This document shows positions 26,846 to 35,199 of a stretch of DNA of 64,000 nt, piece by piece. A model generated the notes under the pieces. That model was not told where the DNA came from and searched no databases. It saw only the letters and a program-made list of their open reading frames with translations. A program made the position numbers and the translations under genes. Location: assembly GCA_964500435.1 (NCBI GenBank), contig CAZCNL010000003.1, positions 124,001 to 188,000 of the forward strand, given 5' to 3'. This DNA is from GWF2-33-9 sp964500435. Its GTDB lineage: Bacteria > Bacteroidota > Ignavibacteria > Kapaibacteriales > UBA2268. Position 1 is the stretch's first letter, and each line of letters opens with the position of its first letter.

Positions 26846-27631
26846 ATGGCAAGATATGGAATGGTTATTGACTTGCACAAATGCGTAGGTTGTGGCTCTT
26901 GTGCAATTGCATGTAAAACTGAAAATAATACATTGAACCGGTCAAAAACTCAAACCTTTAATTGGGCTGATTATTATATATCAACAGAAGGTGAGTTCCC
27001 GTATACTAAATACCAACTTTTGCCTGTTCTGTGTAATCATTGTACAGATGCTGCGTGTGTAAACGCTTGCCCTGTCAATCCAAAAGCAATGTATAAATCT
27101 CCTGAAGGTCTCACATTGCATAATGATGAAAGATGTATTGGTTGTCAATTATGCCAGAAGGCATGTCCTTATAGTACAAAAGACTATTCAAAATCAGGTG
27201 ATCAATATAGTGTAATTAGTTTTACTGGTGAAGCTGGTGAGGATTTCTGGAAAGATAAAAGAGAAGTTATTCCTAATGGAACAGGTTCTGGTGATGAAGT
27301 ATCTACTAAAGTTGGTTTTACTCCCCCAAATGCAAATATATATGAACACCCAGATTATCAACCCATCAGAAAAGCTTTTGTTACGGAAAAATGTATTCTT
27401 TGTGATCATCGAAGAAAAGATGGACTGGAGCCGTATTGCGTAGTATCTTGTCCGGCTCAGGCAAGAACAGTTGGTGATTTTGACGATCCTTCAAGTACAG
27501 TATCCAAGTTGATACAACAATATCCATACAAATTGTTGAAAAACAATAAAGGTGAATTTCAATCATCTCATGACGAAGGTACAAAACCAAATGTTTATTA
27601 TATTAGAGATTTTGCGACTACAAAACAATGA
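26846..27631 (+). CDS. Fe-S electron-transfer subunit of the molybdoenzyme (DmsB/PsrB/ArrB type)
   Basis: The protein has 261 residues and four ferredoxin-type cysteine groups for four [4Fe-4S] clusters: CVGCGSCAIAC (C13-C23), CNHCTDAACVNACPV, CIGCQLCQKACPY and the long-spaced group CILCDHRRKDGLEPYC plus CVVSCPAQAR. It relays electrons to or from the catalytic subunit. It has no signal peptide, membrane segment or T9SS tail, and no NrfD/PsrC/DmsC-type anchor gene follows. As in ArrAB, it would have to be exported bound to the Tat partner. The start lies 24 bp after the catalytic subunit stop. Confidence 0.93.
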   Translation: MARYGMVIDLHKCVGCGSCAIACKTENNTLNRSKTQTFNWADYYISTEGEFPYTKYQLLPVLCNHCTDAACVNACPVNPKAMYKSPEGLTLHNDERCIGCQLCQKACPYSTKDYSKSGDQYSVISFTGEAGEDFWKDKREVIPNGTGSGDEVSTKVGFTPPNANIYEHPDYQPIRKAFVTEKCILCDHRRKDGLEPYCVVSCPAQARTVGDFDDPSSTVSKLIQQYPYKLLKNNKGEFQSSHDEGTKPNVYYIRDFATTKQ

Positions 27632-28287
27632 TAAATACAACAGAAAAAATGATTAAAAAGTTAAAATCTGACCAGGGATTAATTCAATTCCTGGCAGATT
27701 TACTTTCATTTCCAGGTTCGGAGTATTTAAATTCAATCAAATTAGAAAATGATATCAACAATATTTTGATACTAAATGAAAATACTCCTATAAACAAACA
27801 ACTAAAAGAGTGTGTGAACGCTTATGCTAATTGTGATCAACAAGTAATTTTGGCTGAGTTTGCGAGGTTATTCGTTGGTCCTTTTCATGTAATTGCTCCA
27901 CCATACGGTTCATATTATTTAGAAAATGGACGTTTAATGGGTGAAAGCACAGTTCAAGTAAGTGAATTTTATGATTTTGCTGGATTAACCATAAAAGATT
28001 CATTCAAAGATTTACCTGACCACGTAGTTGCAGAATTAGAGTTTCTAATTTACCTTATCTTCAATGAAATTAATTTTTTGGAAAATTCAGAAATTGAAAA
28101 TTATACTAAAATAAATAATTTGAAAATCGATTTTTTCAACAGATTTTTTTTAGTATGGATTAATAAATTCGCAACTTTAATAATTGAAAACACAAAATTA
28201 GAATTTTATAAAAATGTTGGTATTTGCATAAATAATATTGTAGATATTTTGAAAACAGATATGACTGATTTAAAAAAACTAAATTAA
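27628..28287 (+). CDS. TorD/DmsD/NarJ-family molybdoenzyme maturation chaperone
   Basis: This all-helical protein has 219 residues and the family signature LFVGPFHVIAPPYGSYYLENG. Such chaperones hold the apo-catalytic subunit, proof-read its Tat signal and assist Moco insertion. Its ATG overlaps the Fe-S subunit stop (ATGA), indicating translational coupling. Its presence supports cytoplasmic cofactor loading and folding of the catalytic subunit before Tat export. The stop lies 4 bp before the riboswitch stem. Confidence 0.88.
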   Translation: MINTTEKMIKKLKSDQGLIQFLADLLSFPGSEYLNSIKLENDINNILILNENTPINKQLKECVNAYANCDQQVILAEFARLFVGPFHVIAPPYGSYYLENGRLMGESTVQVSEFYDFAGLTIKDSFKDLPDHVVAELEFLIYLIFNEINFLENSEIENYTKINNLKIDFFNRFFLVWINKFATLIIENTKLEFYKNVGICINNIVDILKTDMTDLKKLN

Positions 28288-28291
28288 ATAT

Positions 28292-28384
28292 TTCTCCGAG
28301 CTTGACTGTCCTAAGTCTTAGATAAGGTAGCAAGCCGAAAGGGTATGAGAAGAAATTATCATGCCTGCCGTTTGCAAAGGAGAA
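28292..28384 (+). promoter_or_regulatory. Moco-type riboswitch (molybdenum cofactor RNA motif)
   Basis: The fold is visible by eye. P1 is TTCTCC (28292-28297) with GGAGAA (28379-28384), six perfect pairs. GCTTG (28300-28304) pairs with CAAGC (28331-28335). A GAAA tetraloop is closed by CC/GG (28335-28342). GGTATGA (28342-28348) pairs with TCATGCC (28359-28365). The conserved-looking 3' segment TGCCGTTTGCAAAGGAG resembles the Moco RNA consensus as I remember it. It directly precedes molybdate transport and Moco synthesis genes, the known regulon of this motif. No promoter is seen between the chaperone stop and P1, so it probably acts on read-through transcripts. Confidence 0.8.
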
Positions 28385-28412
28385 CATACATTGAGACTAA
28401 ATAAATATTTAG

Positions 28413-28439
28413 CCCATTGAATGTTCAATGGGTTTTTTT
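28413..28439 (+). terminator. Intrinsic terminator forming the riboswitch expression platform
   Basis: CCCATTGAA (28413-28421) pairs with TTCAATGGG (28424-28432), then seven T. It lies 28 nt after riboswitch P1 and 23 nt before the ATG of the next gene. CATTGA at 28389-28394 is a second copy of the stem's 5' strand and could pair with TCAATG (28425-28430) as an antiterminator. Confidence 0.88.
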
Positions 28440-28461
28440 ATGATTAATTTGAGGAATAATT

Positions 28462-28779
28462 ATGTCAGAAAAACCAAAAAGATACCAGAAATTTTTGGAA
28501 AATTATCCAAAAGCTGCAGAAGCCTACGAACAGTTGAACGATGCTGTTCATACAGCAGGACCTTTAGATGACAAAACAAGAGCATTAATTAAGTTAGCAA
28601 TTTCAACCGGGGCAAAATTAGAAGGTGCAGTTCATTCCCATACGAGAAAAGCATTAAAAGCGGGCTGTACGCCTGAAGAAATAATCCACGCTGTGATGTT
28701 GGCTCTGCCTACTCTTGGGTTACCATCTACTATGGCCGCCTGGAGTTGGGTTGATGATGTTTTGGAAAATAACAAATAA
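28462..28779 (+). CDS. Carboxymuconolactone decarboxylase (CMD/AhpD-like) family protein
   Basis: A small helical protein of 105 residues with the CMD core GPLDDKTRALIKLAISTGA, then HSHTRKALKAGCTPEEIIHAVMLALPTLG. The redox CxxC of AhpD-type members is absent: the usual C-x-x-C positions read LEGA. A peroxidase role is therefore unlikely. It is the first gene after the riboswitch terminator and has a clear ribosome site (GAGG, 11 bp before ATG). Its link to Moco genes is by position only; function unknown. Confidence 0.85.
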   Translation: MSEKPKRYQKFLENYPKAAEAYEQLNDAVHTAGPLDDKTRALIKLAISTGAKLEGAVHSHTRKALKAGCTPEEIIHAVMLALPTLGLPSTMAAWSWVDDVLENNK

Positions 28780-28786
28780 GAATTCT

Positions 28787-29944
28787 ATGAATTTAGAAAT
28801 CAAGATTAAAGGAATCAGATTTAATAAACAGGAATTTGCTGGTTCCTTTGGTGATATAGGTACAGACTTGCCGCTTATAATCGCAATGATAACAGCGGCA
28901 GGTCTTCATGCACCAAGTGTTTTGATAGTTTTCGGGCTAATGCAAATTAGCACCGGATTAATTTATAAAATACCTATGCCCGTTCAACCATTGAAAGCAA
29001 TGGCAACATTAGTAATTGCACAGCAAATTGGTGGAAATATATTACTTGGAGCTGGTTTATCAATTGGGATTGTAATGTTTTTACTTTCAATTTCAGGTTT
29101 ATTGGGAAAAATTTCAATGATAATTCCAAAAGCTGTTATTCGAGGTCTTCAATTGGGACTTGGATTAAGTTTATGTTTACTAGCCTTTAAAAAGTATATT
29201 CCAAATGATGGTTTCTATGGCTATGTCATAGCAATTTTATCATTTATTTTAATATTAATTTTTATCGACAGCAAAAAGTATCCTGCTTCTTTAATTGTCG
29301 TGTCTTTAGGGTTAGTTTATGCTCTTATTTTCAAAGTGAATTTATCTTCATTGATAGATTCTTTTGGGGTAAATTTGCCTGTATTTTCAATGCCAAATGT
29401 TGATGACATCTCAAAAGGATTTATTCTTCTTGCACTTCCTCAGATACCTTTATCAATTGGCAATTCAATTATTGCTACAAAACAAGTATCAGAGGATTTG
29501 TTTCCTGAAAAGAAGAATATCACGATTAAGAAAATTGGACTAACTTACTCATTTATGAACTTAATAATTCCTTTTGTAAGTGGTATTCCATCTTGTCATG
29601 GTTCTGGGGGAATAGCTGGACATTATGCATTTGGAGGTAGAACTGGTGGTTCTGTTGTTATTTATGGGTTTATGTATGTAATACTGGGTTTATTCTTTGG
29701 TAATAATTTCGCCAAAGTAATACAGGTATTCCCACTTCCGGTTTTAGGTGTTGTCCTCGTTTTTGAGGGGTTAGCTTTGATGTCGCTAATTAAAGACCAA
29801 TTAAACGAAAAGAAAAATTTGATAATATCATTATTAGTTGGTGTAATTGCCGCTGGAATGCCTTTTGGTTTTGTTACATCAATGGTTATTGGTTCAATTT
29901 TATATTATATCCCTGTAAAATTATGGATGTTAGATAAAAAATAA
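28787..29944 (+). CDS. MOT1-like molybdate (sulfate/molybdate) transporter
   Basis: This is an integral membrane protein of 385 residues with about ten hydrophobic segments. The family signatures GSFGDIGTDLPLIIAM and PMPVQPLKAMAT are near the N-terminus, and PSCHGSGGIAGHYAFGGRTGG lies after the middle. These match the MOT1 branch related to SulP permeases. I place the start at ATG 28787; the longer frame from 28715 lies within the previous gene. Sitting between a Moco riboswitch and moaA, molybdate is the likely substrate. Confidence 0.87.
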   Translation: MNLEIKIKGIRFNKQEFAGSFGDIGTDLPLIIAMITAAGLHAPSVLIVFGLMQISTGLIYKIPMPVQPLKAMATLVIAQQIGGNILLGAGLSIGIVMFLLSISGLLGKISMIIPKAVIRGLQLGLGLSLCLLAFKKYIPNDGFYGYVIAILSFILILIFIDSKKYPASLIVVSLGLVYALIFKVNLSSLIDSFGVNLPVFSMPNVDDISKGFILLALPQIPLSIGNSIIATKQVSEDLFPEKKNITIKKIGLTYSFMNLIIPFVSGIPSCHGSGGIAGHYAFGGRTGGSVVIYGFMYVILGLFFGNNFAKVIQVFPLPVLGVVLVFEGLALMSLIKDQLNEKKNLIISLLVGVIAAGMPFGFVTSMVIGSILYYIPVKLWMLDKK

Positions 29945-29965
29945 AGATATGTAAAATAGGAAGTT

Positions 29966-30961
29966 ATGTTAGTTGATAGATTTAATAGAGCACATAATTA
30001 TTTAAGAATTTCAGTTACAGACAAGTGCAATTTGAATTGCATATACTGTAATCCAAAAAATAATTCTCGTGATCATTCACGTAATTCTGAATTACTCAGT
30101 TTTGAAGAAATTGAAAGAATTGCTTTTATTTTTCTTGATAAATTTGAATTTAAAAAAATCAGACTTACTGGTGGTGAACCATTTGCTCGAAAGAATATTG
30201 ATGTTTTAATTCAAATGCTTGCTAAACATAAAAAGCAATTTGAATTTGAATTATTAGCAACAAGTAACGGAATTTTGGTTGCAGATAAAATCGAGGAACT
30301 GTTTCGTAAAGGAATTGATAGATTTAATTTCAGTTTAGATACTCTTCGTAAGGATAAATTCACTTCGGTAACTCAATACGATAGATTTGAGCTTTCTATG
30401 CAATCCATCAAAGCAGCTCTTAGAATTGATAATAATAAAATAAAGATAAACACTGTTATAATGAAAGGAATAAATGATGATGAACTTATAGATTTTGCTG
30501 ATTTTGCAGTCAGCAATGATATTACAATTCGATTTATTGAGTATATGCCTTTTGCCAATAATTCTTATGATAAAAGCAAATTTATGAGTTATAGGGAAAT
30601 GATCCAGATTATTTCTGAAAAATATATTTTGCAAAAAATAAATCAAGAAATGAATTCTGTAAGTAAGAATTTTTGCATAGATCAACACAAAGGCAAGCTT
30701 TGTTTTATAACGTCAATATCTGATCACTTCTGTAATTCATGCAATAGACTAAGATTAACATCAGATGGTAAGCTAAAATTGTGTTTATTCTCACTTGATC
30801 ATCAAGACCTGGACTTAAGAAGTCAATTGCGTAATGGAAAAAATGACAGTGAAATCGCTGACTCCATAGAAAGATTTATCAACAATAAGCAAGAGAAGCA
30901 TGATGAACTTGATAAATTAACAAATTTTAAACATAACAGTATGATTGCTATAGGAGGATAA
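29966..30961 (+). CDS. moaA: GTP 3',8-cyclase MoaA
   Basis: This radical-SAM enzyme starts Moco synthesis by converting GTP to 3',8-cyclo-GTP. The 331 residues have the SAM-cluster motif C21-x3-C25-x2-C28 (KCNLNCIYC), the TGGEP motif, and the C-terminal substrate-binding cluster C256, C259 and C273 (CNSCNRLRLTSDGKLKLC). The protein ends MIAIGG, the conserved Gly-Gly tail needed for activity. moaC begins 2 bp after its stop. Confidence 0.96.
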   Translation: MLVDRFNRAHNYLRISVTDKCNLNCIYCNPKNNSRDHSRNSELLSFEEIERIAFIFLDKFEFKKIRLTGGEPFARKNIDVLIQMLAKHKKQFEFELLATSNGILVADKIEELFRKGIDRFNFSLDTLRKDKFTSVTQYDRFELSMQSIKAALRIDNNKIKINTVIMKGINDDELIDFADFAVSNDITIRFIEYMPFANNSYDKSKFMSYREMIQIISEKYILQKINQEMNSVSKNFCIDQHKGKLCFITSISDHFCNSCNRLRLTSDGKLKLCLFSLDHQDLDLRSQLRNGKNDSEIADSIERFINNKQEKHDELDKLTNFKHNSMIAIGG

Positions 30962-30963
30962 GT

Positions 30964-31434
30964 ATGAAATTAAGTCATACAGATAATACAGGCAAAGCTA
31001 AAATGGTGGACGTATCAAATAAATCATATACCGAAAGAAGTGCAAAAGCCTACTGTAAGGTTTATCTCAATAGAGAGGCATTTCTTTCAATACTTGATAA
31101 TACTATTGAAAAAGGTGATGTTTTATCAGTTGCTAAAATTGGAGCTATTCAAGCAGCAAAAAAAACATCTGAATTAATTCCATTGTGTCATAATATTTTT
31201 ATAAGTTTTATTGATGTCGTATTTAATCTAATTGAGAAAGAAAATGCAATTGAAATAACTTCGTTAGCAAAAACAAATGCTGGGACTGGCATTGAAATGG
31301 AGGCGATTACTGCTGTTTCTATTGCCGGAGTAATCATTTATGATATGTGTAAATCAATTGATAAAGGTATAAGAATTTCTGATATTCATTTGGTTTCAAA
31401 AACCGGAGGTAAAAGTGGGGATTACAATGTTTAA
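30964..31434 (+). CDS. moaC: Cyclic pyranopterin monophosphate synthase MoaC
   Basis: MoaC turns cyclo-GTP into cyclic pyranopterin monophosphate. The 156 residues carry the family motifs MVDVSNKSYTERSAKA, AAKKTSELIPLCHNI, and GTGIEMEAITAVSIAGV near the C-terminus, and end VSKTGGKSG. It is tightly coupled to moaA (2-bp gap), and the MOSC gene start overlaps its end. Confidence 0.96.
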   Translation: MKLSHTDNTGKAKMVDVSNKSYTERSAKAYCKVYLNREAFLSILDNTIEKGDVLSVAKIGAIQAAKKTSELIPLCHNIFISFIDVVFNLIEKENAIEITSLAKTNAGTGIEMEAITAVSIAGVIIYDMCKSIDKGIRISDIHLVSKTGGKSGDYNV

Positions 31435-31891
31435 AAAAAATTATGGTAAAATAAAAGCTATCTCGATAAGTGAGAAAAAAGGCATTCCAAAATCAAATGT
31501 AGAAATGGCTGAATTAATTGAAAATTGGGGTATCAAAGGTGATGCACATGCTGGAGAATGGCATAGGCAAATATCATTATTAGCTTTGGAAAGTATTGAA
31601 AAAATGAAAGAAAAGGGATTATACAAATTAACTCCAGGTATTTTTGCAGAAAATATTACGACAGAATTCCTGATACTTCCTGAACTTTCAATTGGCACAA
31701 GATTGTTAATCGGCGAAAAATGTGAACTTGAAATAACTCAAATTGGTAAGGAGTGTCACAGCCGGTGTGCAATATATCGTGCAGCTGGTGACTGTGTAAT
31801 GCCCAGAGAAGGCATTTTCGCAAGAGTTATTACCGGTGGAATAATCAAGATAAATGATGAGATTATCATTAAAAATGGTGAATTATGTTAA
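31427..31891 (+). CDS. MOSC domain protein
   Basis: MOSC (Moco sulfurase C-terminal) domains bind molybdenum cofactor or metal-sulfur groups. The protein has about 154 residues from ATG 31427; a GTG at 31415 would add four codons. Motifs include GIKGDAHAGEWHRQISLLA, TPGIFAENITTEF and the cysteine-bearing KECHSRCAIYRAAGDCVMPREGIFARVI. Stand-alone MOSC proteins are common in Moco operons but their reaction is not defined. It overlaps moaC by 8 bp and moeA by 7 bp. Confidence 0.88.
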   Translation: MFKKNYGKIKAISISEKKGIPKSNVEMAELIENWGIKGDAHAGEWHRQISLLALESIEKMKEKGLYKLTPGIFAENITTEFLILPELSIGTRLLIGEKCELEITQIGKECHSRCAIYRAAGDCVMPREGIFARVITGGIIKINDEIIIKNGELC

Positions 31892-33096
31892 AGTATAATG
31901 AAGCACTTGAAGTAATTACTAATAGATTGGCTTCCTATAAAAAAACAACAGAATCAGTTTTAATAACTGATTCAATAGGAAGAATTTTGGCTGAGGATAT
32001 TTATTCAGATGTAAATCTTCCTCCATTTAATAATTCAGCTGTAGATGGTTATGCTATTAAATATACAGAAGATGTGAGACACTGGGAAATTATTGGTGAA
32101 ATTTCAGCAGGCAATTATCAAGATTATAACATAGATTCTACAAAAACGGTCGGAATTATGACTGGTGCAAAAGTCCCTAAGGAGGCTGATACAATAATAC
32201 CAATTGAAGACTGTATTATCGAAGGTAATTTCATAAAAGTTGCTGACGATTACAGTATTAAGAAAGGAAGTAATTGCAGATTACTTGGTGAAGATTTGAG
32301 AAAGGGTATCATTGCAATTAAATCAGGAAAATTGATAGAAGCAAAAGATATAAATCTTGCAGCTGCCTGCGGTAAATCTTCATTGAGCGTATATAAAAAA
32401 TTAAATATCGGATTGCTAGCAACAGGAGATGAATTAATTGACGTTGATCAAATTCCTACGGAAGATCAAATAAGAGCCACAAATTTACAGGCGTTGATAT
32501 GTTTAATCAAACAAATGAATATGACACCAATAAATTTTGGTATTGCAAGAGATAATCAAAAAGACATTGAAAATAAATTGCAATCTGTTCTGGCCTCCGA
32601 AATAGATTTATTAGTTACTACGGGTGGGGTTTCCGTTGGTAAATATGACTTTATGCAAGATGCACTTTATTCTATTGGCGCAGAGAAACAATTCTGGAAA
32701 GTGAATATAAAACCTGGTAAACCATTACTATTCAGTATTTATAAAAATAGTAAAAAAGAAATTCCTATTATCAATTTGCCAGGAAATCCACTTTCATCCT
32801 TTATCAATTTCAAACTACTGGTGGAGCCAGCTATATTCTTATCTTATGGAGTGAATCAATCAAATTCTTTTATGTCAAAATTAACTCATAATGTAAGAAA
32901 AAAGGATGAAAGGTTACATTTTATATTGGCAAATTCTGAATTTGATTTTTTAAATAAGTGTTTTACAGTAAAAAGTGCAGGGTTTCAATCATCTGGCTCA
33001 ATGTTAACAATGAGCAACTCTGATTGTGTGTTTATTATTCCCGAAGAATTGAAAGAACTAAAAGCAGGAGAATGGGTAAAATGTATAAAGATATAA
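31885..33096 (+). CDS. moeA: Molybdopterin molybdenumtransferase MoeA
   Basis: MoeA inserts molybdate into adenylylated molybdopterin. The 403 residues include PPFNNSAVDGYAIK in domain I, MTGAKVPKEADTIIPIED, the MPT-binding TTGGVSVGKYDFMQD, and LPGNPLSSFINF. The start overlaps the MOSC gene by 7 bp. The protein is complete, with the C-terminal domain IV ending GEWVKCIKI. mogA/moaB, which makes the adenylated substrate, is not in the window. Confidence 0.94.
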   Translation: MLKYNEALEVITNRLASYKKTTESVLITDSIGRILAEDIYSDVNLPPFNNSAVDGYAIKYTEDVRHWEIIGEISAGNYQDYNIDSTKTVGIMTGAKVPKEADTIIPIEDCIIEGNFIKVADDYSIKKGSNCRLLGEDLRKGIIAIKSGKLIEAKDINLAAACGKSSLSVYKKLNIGLLATGDELIDVDQIPTEDQIRATNLQALICLIKQMNMTPINFGIARDNQKDIENKLQSVLASEIDLLVTTGGVSVGKYDFMQDALYSIGAEKQFWKVNIKPGKPLLFSIYKNSKKEIPIINLPGNPLSSFINFKLLVEPAIFLSYGVNQSNSFMSKLTHNVRKKDERLHFILANSEFDFLNKCFTVKSAGFQSSGSMLTMSNSDCVFIIPEELKELKAGEWVKCIKI

Positions 33097-33710
33097 CAGG
33101 AATTATTTTATCTGGCGGAAAAAGTTCAAGAATGGGTGAAAACAAGTCATTTTTGAAAATTGGTAATATGACAGTAATCGAAAGAACTGTAAATTTGATG
33201 AGATCACTTTTTGATAGAGTAATAATTATCAGTAATGAACCAGAGTTATATTTTAATCTAAACGTAGAAATATTTACTGATATTTATAAGGATGTTGGTC
33301 CCCTTGCAGGAATTCATTCAGGTTTAAAACATTCATTTACTGAAAACATTTTTGTTATATCTTGTGATATTCCTCTAATGAATTCTGATATGATAAAAAG
33401 TATAATTGAATACCCCGGAGATTCATTTATTAAAGTTCCTCTTGCAGATGGATATATTCAATTTTTATGTGGTATTTATCCCAAAAAATCATTGCAAGTT
33501 ATTGAAGAAATAATAACAAATGACTTTAGTAAGGAAAATAGAAGCGAAACACAAGAAAAAAGGAAATGCAAAATGACGTCCCTAATTAACACTTATCCCT
33601 CTATTATTATTGATGAAATTACAAATTTGAACGGTTATTTCAAGGAAATCTTTTTTAATATGAATAATAAAAATGATTATAAACAAATTATCGAGTTACT
33701 AAATAAATAG
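33081..33710 (+). CDS. mobA: Molybdenum cofactor guanylyltransferase MobA
   Basis: MobA links GMP to molybdopterin to make the MGD form needed by DMSO-reductase-family enzymes such as the one at 23930. The N-terminal nucleotide motif is TGIILSGGKSSRMGENKSFL. GPLAGIHSGL and the metal-binding SCDIPLMN follow. I use ATG 33081 (209 residues); ATG 33072 is possible, and the frame opens further upstream only inside moeA. It overlaps moeA by 16 bp and ends the operon. Confidence 0.91.
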   Translation: MYKDITGIILSGGKSSRMGENKSFLKIGNMTVIERTVNLMRSLFDRVIIISNEPELYFNLNVEIFTDIYKDVGPLAGIHSGLKHSFTENIFVISCDIPLMNSDMIKSIIEYPGDSFIKVPLADGYIQFLCGIYPKKSLQVIEEIITNDFSKENRSETQEKRKCKMTSLINTYPSIIIDEITNLNGYFKEIFFNMNNKNDYKQIIELLNK

Positions 33711-34437
33711 ACTTAAAAAAAAAATAATAAATTTTCGTTTTTTAGAAATTCAAACATACCTGATTGAGAATAAATCTAAATTGTTGAATAGTTTTTAAAT
33801 TTTTATAGTTAACTAATATTTTTAGCAAAATACCTGGGAAAACATTTGGGTATAACAGTAACATTTACAAATACTTTTTAATTCTCGATATCATATATTT
33901 ACTACAATTTTGAATCATGCTCATCAATAATGTGTCATAGAAATGTTTTTCATAAATTTGAAAACTTTAATACTAAAAAATTATTGAGCTATTAACTTTT
34001 CTATACTTAAATATTTAAATCATTTCACTTCATTTGATAGTTGCCTTTACTTAAAATTTGAATATGAAATTGGGTATTAACTTTATCTTGTATCAATAAT
34101 TATTATTGAAAAATTTCACTTCTTAAAATGCAGTATTCACATAATTAATGGCAATTCTAACAAAAAACAATGAAATCATATTAGTCTATTTGTTATATTG
34201 CATTGAAAAAGAATAGACAGCATAGTAAAAGTAAATTACGGGAATAAAAATTGATGAATTTACAATTTATTTTTAAAAAATGAGTTAAAACAGGAAACAA
34301 GATACACTTTTATTTGGGATAATGAAAATAGTTAATATGGCACAGAAATTAAAATAAAAAATAAAATAAACCTCACACTTGAAGGAAAGAATATAAAAAT
34401 TTTAAAATAAAATTTTTTTAAAAATTGAGAGTAAAAA
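33711..34437. other. 727-bp AT-rich gap without recognisable genes
   Basis: No coding frame, tRNA or clear terminator was seen. The region is very AT-rich with many stops in all frames. It lies at the right edge of the Moco operon and may mark an island boundary, but I found no tRNA-derived direct repeat in it. Confidence 0.5.
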
Positions 34438-34707
34438 ATGAAGAAAATTATTGGTATATTGGTAGTTTTAACAATGTTTGTTTCCAGTTATCAACTTGAT
34501 GCTAAGCCACGTGTTTCCAAGAATAAAGGTGTGGTTTCTAAAGTAGTTACTGCTACAACATATGGTTTCGGCTGGCAGATTGGTAAAGAAGGTGCAAAAG
34601 TCGTCATTAATAAAGGCAAAGAAATTGCAAAAGATCCTAAAACAAAACAAAAAGTAAAGGAATTAAAAGATAAAGCTAAAAATCTTATAAATAAAGAAAA
34701 AAAATAA
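34438..34707 (+). CDS. Small exported lysine-rich protein, unknown
   Basis: The 89 residues have a signal peptide at about 1-22 (IIGILVVLTMFVSSYQLDA) and a short middle region (TTYGFGWQIGKEGAKVVINKG). An extremely lysine-rich helical tail follows (KVKELKDKAKNLINKEKK). A purine-rich stretch (GAGAG) lies 7 bp before ATG. I do not recognise the family. It stands alone in a gene-poor stretch. Confidence 0.6.
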   Translation: MKKIIGILVVLTMFVSSYQLDAKPRVSKNKGVVSKVVTATTYGFGWQIGKEGAKVVINKGKEIAKDPKTKQKVKELKDKAKNLINKEKK

Positions 34708-34812
34708 GTAAAGTTCTGTTGATTTTTTTAGTTTTCGAAGGAATTAAAGCAAATCCTTAAGATATAATTTATATCTCAATAATCAATTTTATTAATTAAT
34801 GCATACATTTTT

Positions 34813-35199
34813 ATGTCAAAACAAGGATCTAATAAAGAAACTGAATTAAGCATTTTATTTTTAATTATATTTGGTTTGTTTTTCGTAATAACTGGATTAA
34901 GCGAAGCAAAAGAATTTGAAGCAATATTTTTTGTAGTATTAGGTTTTACTTTAATTGTGCTTGGAGTCTTTTTAATATTACGATTTAAAAAAGAATCCCA
35001 AAAATTCGAAAATGAAAAGAATTTGAAAATCCTTTACGAATTTTTAAAAAAAAATAATAAGAAAGTCACGATTTTAGAGTTTGCTACTTATTCAGGCTTA
35101 CCACCCGACAAAGCTCGTGAAACTATTGAAAACCTTGCTGTTCAAGTCGGTGTTAGTCCATTGATTGATGATGAAGGCAATATTTTTTATAAATTTTAA
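34813..35199 (+). CDS. Small membrane protein with two TM segments and a possible winged-helix tail, unknown
   Basis: The 128 residues have two hydrophobic segments (about 12-30 and 37-57) followed by a basic linker. The soluble C-terminal region of about 65 residues has a helical and strand pattern resembling a winged helix (VTILEFATYSGLPPDKARETIENL, then a terminal GNIFYKF). This could be a membrane-tethered regulator, but that is a guess. No strong ribosome site is visible. Confidence 0.6.
   Translation: MSKQGSNKETELSILFLIIFGLFFVITGLSEAKEFEAIFFVVLGFTLIVLGVFLILRFKKESQKFENEKNLKILYEFLKKNNKKVTILEFATYSGLPPDKARETIENLAVQVGVSPLIDDEGNIFYKF

Noticed and set aside
28292..28384. Cobalamin or c-di-GMP riboswitch
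   Set aside because: The AdoCbl box and the c-di-GMP-I receptor motifs are absent; helices, GAAA loop and Moco gene context fit the Moco motif better.
33711..34437. Attachment-site repeat of tRNA(CAT) marking the island's right end
   Set aside because: No copy of the tRNA 3' end was found in this gap or just beyond it.
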